Below are positions 7,705-13,053 of a DNA stretch of 13,053 bases, piece after piece. The stretch covers positions 1 to 13,053 of the forward strand of contig SLGR01000150.1 in the NCBI GenBank assembly GCA_007136585.1, in the 5' to 3' direction. The stretch's first letter is position 1. Every line of letters begins with the position of its first letter. The DNA is from Candidatus Sumerlaeota bacterium (lineage in GTDB: Bacteria; CG03; SLGR01). Position numbers and translations under genes: made by a program. Under the pieces are notes generated by a model. That model searched no databases. It saw only the letters and a program-made list of their open reading frames with translations, and had not been told where the DNA came from.

Positions 7705-8066
7705 TAAGGATGATGAAAGACCCCGGCCTGACTCTTTCGGAAGTTATAATCGGGCTGGTTATATTCAGTACAGTGGTTGTCTCGGGGCTTTATTTTTTTG
7801 TGACAGGCGCGGATTTCATTGAGAGGGCTTCAAGAAAAGAGACGGGTCTTAATATCGCTACGGCCCGTATTGAACGCCTGAGGGGAGATGATTACGAAGA
7901 CGTGGAGACCTCGGGGCCGTTTAATTTAAACGTAAACGGTACGGAGTACCAGGTTTCCGTTACTGTGGCAGAGGATACATCTGAAAACCTTAAAGAGGTT
8001 AACGTGACGGTCAGCTTTGATGACGGCGGACGGGAAGTAACCCTGGACTCCATTATAATACATTAA
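7701..8066 (+). CDS. small PilV/GspI-like minor prepilin
   Basis: A 121-residue prepilin-like protein. The short leader ends in KDPG9, followed by LTLSEVIIGLVIFSTVVVSG. The mature protein would begin with Leu rather than Phe and keeps Glu at +5. The first hydrophobic helix runs to about residue 30. A charged helix follows (RKETGLNIATARIERLRGDDY, typical of GspI/PilV-like proteins), then a small beta domain (EYQVSVTVAEDT, NVTVSFDDGGREVTLDSI). The length of about 120 residues fits GspI-type minor pseudopilins. Three in-frame ATGs (7701, 7710, 7713) are possible starts; 7701 gives the ATGA overlap with the large prepilin gene and 7713 the shortest leader. No clear SD is seen, so translation is probably coupled to the upstream gene. 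Likely a member of the same tip complex as the genes on either side. Confidence 0.8.
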   Translation: MIRMMKDPGLTLSEVIIGLVIFSTVVVSGLYFFVTGADFIERASRKETGLNIATARIERLRGDDYEDVETSGPFNLNVNGTEYQVSVTVAEDTSENLKEVNVTVSFDDGGREVTLDSIIIH

Positions 8067-8070
8067 AAGA

Positions 8071-8559
8071 ATGTTTTTAAGTAAAGATAGCGGGTTTACC
8101 CTTACCGAGTTTCTGGTGGCTTTTCTTATAAGCACATTCATACTCGTAACCGTAGGAATCATCATAAGCGATGCTTTTGTTAGCTGGGGGCGCGGGGAAA
8201 GAAAAGTCGCGCTTGACAGGGAATCCGCTTACGCGGTTATGACTATAGAAAGAGTTGTGCGGGAAAGCTCTGATTCACAGGTATCTGAAGACGAATCCGC
8301 GCTTGAGTTATATCTGGGAGGAAATGAGACGGGACGGTTCTGGGTTGAGGACGAGACCCTGCGGGCAAGTTTCGGAGGCGGAGATGCTTTTAACCTTACG
8401 GAGGAACGGGTGGAAAATTTTATTTTCGCCCTTGATGAGGAGCAGAGGACTGTAACTATAACAGAACTTACTCTTTTTCGCGAGGAGGAGTCCGCCAGGA
8501 GGTTCCCGTATCTTTCTTCAACAGTCTCTTCTACGACGCGACACCGTATTGACTGGTAG
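8071..8559 (+). CDS. PilW/GspJ-like minor prepilin
   Basis: A 162-residue prepilin-like protein. The leader MFLSKDSG8 is followed by FTLTEFLVAFLISTFILVTV, a textbook cleavage site with Phe at +1 and Glu at +5. After the helix comes SWGRGERKVALDRESAYAVMTIERVVRES (residues 38-66), the charged helix usual in PilW/GspJ-type proteins (Arg/Glu-rich with 'IERVVRES'). It is followed by beta strands (ALELYLGGNETGRFWVEDETL and a VTITELTLF strand near the end) and a C-terminal tail of Arg-His-Arg-Ile-Asp-Trp. It starts four bases after the previous stop. With the two genes before it, it completes a GspK-I-J-like (PilX-V-W-like) set; I assign family level only, since small pilins diverge quickly. Confidence 0.8.
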   Translation: MFLSKDSGFTLTEFLVAFLISTFILVTVGIIISDAFVSWGRGERKVALDRESAYAVMTIERVVRESSDSQVSEDESALELYLGGNETGRFWVEDETLRASFGGGDAFNLTEERVENFIFALDEEQRTVTITELTLFREEESARRFPYLSSTVSSTTRHRIDW

Positions 8560-8625
8560 GCGGAAGAGTTAAGTTTAAAAACAGCATAGGTGAAAAGTTG
8601 GGATGAAGGGTAGACAAAACAGTAT

Positions 8626-8629
8626 GGAG
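8626..8629 (+). promoter_or_regulatory. ribosome binding site of pilC copy 2
   Basis: GGAG lies seven bases before the ATG at 8637. The 77-base gap (8560-8636) between the prepilin block and this gene is the longest in the pilus block; I see no terminator and no convincing promoter in it. Confidence 0.5.
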
Positions 8630-8636
8630 TTTAAAA

Positions 8637-9866
8637 ATGCCAATTTACGAATATGAAGCAAGAAACCGTTTCGGGGAGCTGGTAAAGGGCAGGAAAACAG
8701 CCGATACCCAAAAGGAGCTGGTTCAGGCGCTTTCGGATGAGAACCTTCTTGTGGTTCGTATTAACGAGGCAAAGACAAAGAAAGACTCTAAAGGGAAAAA
8801 AGAACCCGAGGGGCTTTTTGAGAGGGTAAGCGACAGGGATGTAGCTGTTTTCTGCCGCCAGTTCTCTACAATGATATCCGCCGGGGTGAGCGTTTCGGAA
8901 GCCCTGGATCAACTTTCAATGGCCATAGATAACAGTAAGCTGAAAAGGGTTCTCGGAGATGTTCTTGAGCAGGTTCAGACCGGTCACTCTCTCTCCGAAT
9001 CATTTGCAAGGTACCCGTCGGTTTTCAGCGGTCTCTTTACTCAAATGATATCGGCTGCGGAAGAGAGCGGACAGCTCTCAGATACCCTCAGCGAACTGGC
9101 AGAATACCTGGAAAAGAAAGTAAAACTGAGAAACCAGCTCCGGTCTGCAAGTATGTATCCTATTTTCATAGGACTTTTCTTTGTAGCCGTACTTTTCGGA
9201 ATCATTTTTTTCCTGATACCCCGTTTCAGGGAACTATTTGACTCTCTTGGCGGAACCCTGCCGGCAACAACCCAGGCGGTGGTATCGGTAAGTGATTTTA
9301 TGATAGGTAATTTTCTTCTTCTTTTCGGGTTAGCGGCCGTTTTGATAGCAGCCCTGGTAATGGGAGGCAGAACAAAGAAGGGCCGGACTTTCATAGATGC
9401 GGTTAAGCTCAAAGTTCCTATCTTTGGTGATATTGTCCTTAAGGTCATACTGGCCAGGTTTTTTCAGACCTTCGCTGCGCTGATGAAAAGCGGGGTTGAT
9501 ATAGTCGCTTCGCTTGATATAGCGGGAAAGGTTGCCCGCAACATAGGTGTTGAAGAGACGGTAATGAAAATGAAGTTTGGTATTGTGGAAGGGTCCAGCC
9601 TTTCCGATGAGATGGAGAAGAGCGATCTTTTCCCGTGGCTGGCGGTCTGTATGACCTCTGTCGGAGAAAAATCAGGATCTTTATATGAGATGCTGCTTAA
9701 AATATCGGAGTATTATACAGAGGAGGTTGACGCACAGATAGACGGGTTAAGCACCCTGATAGAACCCGTGATGATAATTACTCTCGGTCTTGTTGTCGGC
9801 TTTTTCGTTATAACAATGTACCTGCCGATTTTTCAGCTGGCCGGTGCCGTCATGACCGGCGGTTAG
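8637..9866 (+). CDS. pilC: PilC (copy 2), type IV pilus / type II secretion platform protein
   Basis: A second 409-residue T2SSF-family platform protein. The N-terminal domain (1-43) is followed by a Lys/Glu linker of about 46-62 that lacks the hexalysine of copy 1. The first T2SSF repeat is about 68-191 (VFCRQFSTMISAGVSVSEAL, EESGQL, QLRSASMYP) and the second about 271-393 (LARFFQTFAALMKSGVD, GEKSGS at 343-348). The conserved end is TMYLPIFQ. Membrane segments match those of copy 1. The two proteins align residue for residue with no gap and about 217 of 409 identities by hand count. Divergence is highest in the N-terminal domain, the linker and the segment 211-250 around the central membrane helix, which might separate ATPase or pilin partners (inference). 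It lies just after the three minor prepilin genes and before a receiver-domain gene. Confidence 0.93.
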   Translation: MPIYEYEARNRFGELVKGRKTADTQKELVQALSDENLLVVRINEAKTKKDSKGKKEPEGLFERVSDRDVAVFCRQFSTMISAGVSVSEALDQLSMAIDNSKLKRVLGDVLEQVQTGHSLSESFARYPSVFSGLFTQMISAAEESGQLSDTLSELAEYLEKKVKLRNQLRSASMYPIFIGLFFVAVLFGIIFFLIPRFRELFDSLGGTLPATTQAVVSVSDFMIGNFLLLFGLAAVLIAALVMGGRTKKGRTFIDAVKLKVPIFGDIVLKVILARFFQTFAALMKSGVDIVASLDIAGKVARNIGVEETVMKMKFGIVEGSSLSDEMEKSDLFPWLAVCMTSVGEKSGSLYEMLLKISEYYTEEVDAQIDGLSTLIEPVMIITLGLVVGFFVITMYLPIFQLAGAVMTGG

Positions 9867-9893
9867 GGTAAGAGGATACCGAGTTAAGGTTAC

Positions 9894-9900
9894 AAGGAGG
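9894..9900 (+). promoter_or_regulatory. strong ribosome binding site of the receiver gene
   Basis: AAGGAGG, a full match to the anti-SD core, lies seven bases before the ATG at 9908. It is the best SD in the window and suggests the receiver is made in larger amounts than its neighbours. Confidence 0.75.
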
Positions 9901-9907
9901 TTTTAGT

Positions 9908-10267
9908 ATGGGAAAAAATATACTGATAGCGGATGATAACGTCAAGTTCTGTAATTCAGCGGAAATGATTCTTAAGAAAGAAGGGTACGAGGTTGATACC
10001 GCCCATAACGGGGAAGAGGCCCTCAAGAAGATGAAGGATAAGAAATATGATGCCGTGCTGCTGGATATAATTATGCCCGTCCTTACCGGGCTGGATACCT
10101 GTCAGAAAATTAAAAAGGACAGAAAACTCCGGGATACCATCGTAATAATGCTCTCAGGAAATGTTACGGAGATAGAGATAAGTTTTGATTACGGAGCGGA
10201 CGACTGTTTTCTCAAGCCCGTGGACTGGCAGAAGGTCCTTGAGAGAATGAGCTCCCTTATAAATTAA
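9908..10267 (+). CDS. stand-alone CheY-like receiver (response regulator)
   Basis: A 119-residue single receiver domain with no output domain. The key residues are present: acidic pair Asp9-Asp10, phosphoacceptor Asp53 (in YDAVLLDIIMP), Ser83 in MLSGN at the Thr/Ser switch position, and Lys103 in CFLKPVDW. The DIIMPVLTGLD segment and the YGADDCFLKPVD end are standard for the REC fold. It would accept phosphate from a histidine kinase, presumably the kinase encoded just downstream (inference), and act by protein-protein contact, as PilG/PilH or CheY do. The strong SD before it contrasts with the poor initiation regions of the two kinase genes. A partner in controlling the pilus motors is plausible from context but not shown by the sequence. 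Confidence 0.9.
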   Translation: MGKNILIADDNVKFCNSAEMILKKEGYEVDTAHNGEEALKKMKDKKYDAVLLDIIMPVLTGLDTCQKIKKDRKLRDTIVIMLSGNVTEIEISFDYGADDCFLKPVDWQKVLERMSSLIN

Positions 10268-10334
10268 TAAATATACCCGGTTTCCGCCCGGCCTGTACGC
10301 TATTGTCAGTTCCAAACCATTCAGTTAAAAACAA

Positions 10335-12143
10335 ATGAACATCTTTTCATTAGTTAATTATACAGCGTTTATGCTGTATGTATGGCTCCTGGTATTTGTA
10401 TTAAGGAAAAATCCCCGCTCAAGGCTCAATATCTCCTGCGCTCTTTTCATACTCTGCTTTGCAGTATGGAATTTCGGAGGGACCTTTATGAGGAGCGCTG
10501 AGAGCGCGAACCGGGCTATGATGTGGCAGAGCATAAGTTCTTTCGGATGGATCGGGTTCTCAGCTGTTTTTCTATGGCATACTCTGATCTTTACCGGGAA
10601 AACCAGGATCTCAAAGAACCCCCTTTTATGTATCTTTCTTTTTTTAATTCCCGCTCTGCTGATAACACGGCAGTGGCAGGGGTACCTCATAAATGATTTT
10701 GTAAAGCGCCCTTTCGGATGGAATAATATCTGGTCGGATACTTTCTGGCCCGCGGTTTTCTATGTATATTACATATCTTTTATTATGATATCTCTTCTGC
10801 TGCTGTTAAGATACAAAAAAAGGGCTCTTAATCCTCCCTTAAGGAAACAGGCTTCAATAATAATCAACTCTACCGTTATATATGTAGTTCTTGGGACCGC
10901 TACTGATGTTTTCTTTCCCCAGATAGGGTATTACCGTGTCCCGCCTCTGGGATCGGTCTTCACCCTTATATGGGCGGGAGGTCTTGTCCTTGCGATTACG
11001 AAATACGGTCTGATGAGCATTACCCCTGCTGCTGCCGCGGAGGATATACTGGAATCAATGGCCGATTCACTTGTTCTCATAGATCCGAAAGGGAGGATAG
11101 CCGCCCTTAATAAAGCTGCCTGCCGGATGACGGGTTACCGTGAAAAAGAGCTTAAGGGGAAACCCGTGGATATTATCTTCAGCCAGAAGGGGGGATTTTT
11201 TGAGAGCCCGGTCTTCAGGAAACTTCTAAACGAGGGGGTAACTTATGAGAGTAAGGTAACCTACCTTACCCGGGAAGGCCTGGAAATACCGGTTTCCTTT
11301 TCTGGTTCCCTTATGAGGGATAAATCCGGCTCTGTTATAGGAATAGTGGGTATAGCCCGGGATATGAGGGAATCTATAAGAAAGAAAAGACAGCTGGAGG
11401 AACTTTACCGGTACCAGGCCGATATAAGGGAGAGGCTGGTCAAGGCCCGAATGCAGGAGAAGATAGCCAGGAACGAGAAACTGGCAATGGTGGGAAGACT
11501 CGCGGGTTCCGTGAGTCACGAGATAAGAACCCCTCTTGCCAGTATACGGAACGCGGCTTTTTACCTTGAAAAATACGGCAGCATTGAAGATGAAGAATCA
11601 AAAAAATTCCTGGATATTATGCTGAGCGAGACAAAACAGGTGGAAGAGATTGTTCACTCCCTGCTTGATTTTTCACGTACAACGGAAATAAATATATCGG
11701 AAGTTGACATATCCGAAGTGCTTGATAAGGCAATAGCCTCAGTTAAGGAAGATAAAGATATAGAGTATATAAAAGAAATATCTCCCGATGCTGCTACGAT
11801 AAAAGCAGATCCGCTTAAATTGGGTCAGCTTCTGGGAAACCTTGTGAGAAACGCAGCCCAGGCTATTGGAGAAAAGGGTAGTATTACCGTAAGTTCATAT
11901 ACTGCAAACTCTTCCCATATAATAAAAGTTTCCGATACAGGCGAGGGTATGGATGACGAGACTCTTGATAAGATATTTGAACCTCTTTTTACCACCAAGT
12001 CAAGCGGTATAGGTCTGGGGATGGCTATTGTCAGGGATATAATAGAAGCTCACGGCTGGTCCATAGAGGTAAAAAGCGAGAAGGGAAAGGGGACGGAGTT
12101 TATCATAAAGGCCGGGCGCATCGGGGATAAAGTTTCTGAATAA
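10335..12143 (+). CDS. 7TM-PAS sensor histidine kinase (copy 1)
   Basis: A 602-residue membrane histidine kinase. The N-terminal ~225 residues hold seven hydrophobic segments (about 7-24, 34-52, 69-88, 97-113, 140-160, 176-195, 205-222), matching the 7TM N-terminal histidine kinase region. A PAS domain follows at about 235-345 ([20 protein letters not shown] and GIARDMRE). A HisKA helix has phosphoacceptor His395 in [20 protein letters not shown]. The HATPase domain has N-box Asn506 ([13 protein letters not shown]), DTGEGM (534-539) and GIGLGMAIV (558-566). It would sense a membrane or envelope cue and phosphorylate a receiver, perhaps the one encoded just before it. The start at 10335 is supported by the paralogue downstream, which aligns from its first residue (MNI), and by an in-frame stop at 10326-10328. 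No SD is visible. A PilS-like role is possible; no DNA-binding PilR partner is in view. Confidence 0.93.
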   Translation: MNIFSLVNYTAFMLYVWLLVFVLRKNPRSRLNISCALFILCFAVWNFGGTFMRSAESANRAMMWQSISSFGWIGFSAVFLWHTLIFTGKTRISKNPLLCIFLFLIPALLITRQWQGYLINDFVKRPFGWNNIWSDTFWPAVFYVYYISFIMISLLLLLRYKKRALNPPLRKQASIIINSTVIYVVLGTATDVFFPQIGYYRVPPLGSVFTLIWAGGLVLAITKYGLMSITPAAAAEDILESMADSLVLIDPKGRIAALNKAACRMTGYREKELKGKPVDIIFSQKGGFFESPVFRKLLNEGVTYESKVTYLTREGLEIPVSFSGSLMRDKSGSVIGIVGIARDMRESIRKKRQLEELYRYQADIRERLVKARMQEKIARNEKLAMVGRLAGSVSHEIRTPLASIRNAAFYLEKYGSIEDEESKKFLDIMLSETKQVEEIVHSLLDFSRTTEINISEVDISEVLDKAIASVKEDKDIEYIKEISPDAATIKADPLKLGQLLGNLVRNAAQAIGEKGSITVSSYTANSSHIIKVSDTGEGMDDETLDKIFEPLFTTKSSGIGLGMAIVRDIIEAHGWSIEVKSEKGKGTEFIIKAGRIGDKVSE

Positions 12144-12155
12144 TAAACAGGCGGT

Positions 12156-13053
12156 ATGAATATCCTTCCTGTCCTTCACTTAACAGCTGCGTTAATATAT
12201 ATTAATCTGGTCGTTTTTGTCCTTTCAAAGAACCCGAGATCACCGGTTAATATTGTGAGTTCTCTTTTTATATTATGCTTTGCAGTATGGAATTTCGGCG
12301 ATGCCCTGCTGCATTTTTCTCAGGATAGAAGCATTGCTATGTTCTGGGAGAATATGGGTTCATTCGGGTGGATAGGGTTTGCCGGTTTTTTTCTCTGGCA
12401 GACAGCCGTTCTTACCGGAAGAAAAAAACTGCTGAAAAGTTTTCTTTTTTATCTGGCGGTATTTGCGGTCCCTGCTGTACTGATTTACGCGCAGTGGACG
12501 GGACGTCTCATAAACGACCTGGTCAGGCAGCCTTACGGCTGGGGGGTGGTCTGGTCAGAATCATTCTGGACCGTTTCTTATTACATTTATTATGTGACAT
12601 ACATAATTGTTTCTTTTTTACTGCTTCTTAATTACAGGAGAAAAACCGGGCACCGCTACAGACAAAAACAGGCGGCGGTAATTATCCTTACGGCTTCTGT
12701 TGTAGCTATAGCCGGAACTGTAACCAACGTGGCCCTTCCCCAGTTAGGAAACTACGATCTTCCGCCTGTTGCTCCGCTTCTCTCGCTCATATGGGCCGGA
12801 GGTCTGACGCTGGCGGTGACAAAATACGGGCTGATGAGTATAAATCCGGCAACGGCGGCATCGGATATAATAGCTACTATGGCCGATGCTCTTCTCCTCT
12901 TAAATCCTGAGGGAAATATTGCCGAAGTAAACACTGCGGCGGAAACGCTTCTGGGGTACAGACGCGTTGAGCTGCTCGGACGTCCGGTTGAAATGATATT
13001 ATCTTCCGGGTCCAGTCTTTTTAAAGGACCGGAGTTTGAAAAGCTTTTTGAGA
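12156..13053 (+). CDS. 7TM-PAS sensor histidine kinase (copy 2), truncated by window edge
   Basis: The frame runs from ATG 12156 to the right edge with no stop (299 codons). It aligns from residue 1 to 299 with the preceding kinase with no gap and about 143 identities (48%) by hand count. The seven membrane segments are conserved, with the motif C41-F-A-V-W-N-F-G48 at the same position in both and IWAGGL and TKYGLMSI near 212-230. A PAS domain begins at about 236 (MADALLLLNPEGNIAEVNTAAETLLGYRR) and is cut. The HisKA and HATPase parts must lie beyond 13053 if the gene is intact; this cannot be confirmed here. It begins 12 bases after the previous stop, so it is cotranscribed. GGCGG at 12150-12154 is too close to the ATG to be a good SD. 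The two linked paralogues suggest a local tandem duplication. Confidence 0.88.
   Translation, partial: MNILPVLHLTAALIYINLVVFVLSKNPRSPVNIVSSLFILCFAVWNFGDALLHFSQDRSIAMFWENMGSFGWIGFAGFFLWQTAVLTGRKKLLKSFLFYLAVFAVPAVLIYAQWTGRLINDLVRQPYGWGVVWSESFWTVSYYIYYVTYIIVSFLLLLNYRRKTGHRYRQKQAAVIILTASVVAIAGTVTNVALPQLGNYDLPPVAPLLSLIWAGGLTLAVTKYGLMSINPATAASDIIATMADALLLLNPEGNIAEVNTAAETLLGYRRVELLGRPVEMILSSGSSLFKGPEFEKLFE

Noticed and set aside
8598-8625. Promoter-like TTGGGA and downstream AT-rich bases before pilC copy 2.
   Set aside because: The match to -35/-10 consensus is weak and the gap lies inside a co-oriented gene run.
10274-10292. Possible terminator hairpin after the receiver gene (CCGG ... CCGG).
   Set aside because: The stem is only four bases with a seven-base loop and no T-tract follows.
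10303-10330. Possible promoter: TTGTCA followed about 16-17 bases later by an A-rich TTAAAA.
   Set aside because: The -10 match is poor and it would place the transcript start on the kinase start codon; AT-rich chance match is more likely.
12368-12631. An 87-codon plus-strand open frame near the right edge.
   Set aside because: It lies in another frame of the second histidine kinase, whose frame from 12156 aligns without gaps with the first kinase.

Overview
The window is a densely packed, single-direction stretch (all genes on the + strand) of a bacterial chromosome. Twelve genes are visible, and the first and last are cut by the window edges. The envelope is probably diderm: there is an exported TPR protein, a PEGA-domain protein and type IV pilus (T4P) machinery. 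Isoleucine is often ATA and arginine often AGA/AGG at moderate GC. With the TPR-tailed GT-C enzyme, this is reminiscent of uncultured lineages such as Omnitrophota or Elusimicrobiota, but that placement is a guess. No tRNA, rRNA, CRISPR array, insertion sequence, phage gene or convincing rho-independent terminator was seen.

Left block (1-3786): the C-terminal end of a PEGA-domain protein, a 607-residue exported helical-repeat (TPR) protein, and a polytopic membrane protein of the TMTC/DUF1736-like GT-C glycosyltransferase type with a C-terminal TPR tail. These three are joined by ATGA stop/start overlaps and are probably translated together.

Middle block (3817-9866): a T4P / type II secretion-like module. 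It holds the PilT ATPase, a first PilC platform protein, three prepilin-like proteins and a second PilC. The prepilins are a large beta-rich one without Glu+5, a small PilV/GspI-like one and a PilW/GspJ-like one. The two PilC proteins are both 409 residues and align end to end without a gap, with about 53% identity by hand count. The three prepilins look like a pilus-tip (initiation) complex. PilB, PilD, PilMNOPQ and an obvious major pilin are absent and must lie elsewhere if the machine is complete.

Right block (9908-13053): a stand-alone CheY-like receiver with a very strong ribosome binding site, followed by two tandem paralogous sensor histidine kinases of the 7TM-PAS-HisKA-HATPase type. 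The second is truncated by the window edge. Their shared first 299 residues also align without gaps, with about 48% identity by hand count. A plausible reading is that the sensor pair and receiver regulate the pilus machine encoded just upstream, while the left block supplies envelope assembly or glycosylation functions; both links are inferences from gene order. Intergenic gaps are all under 80 bases.
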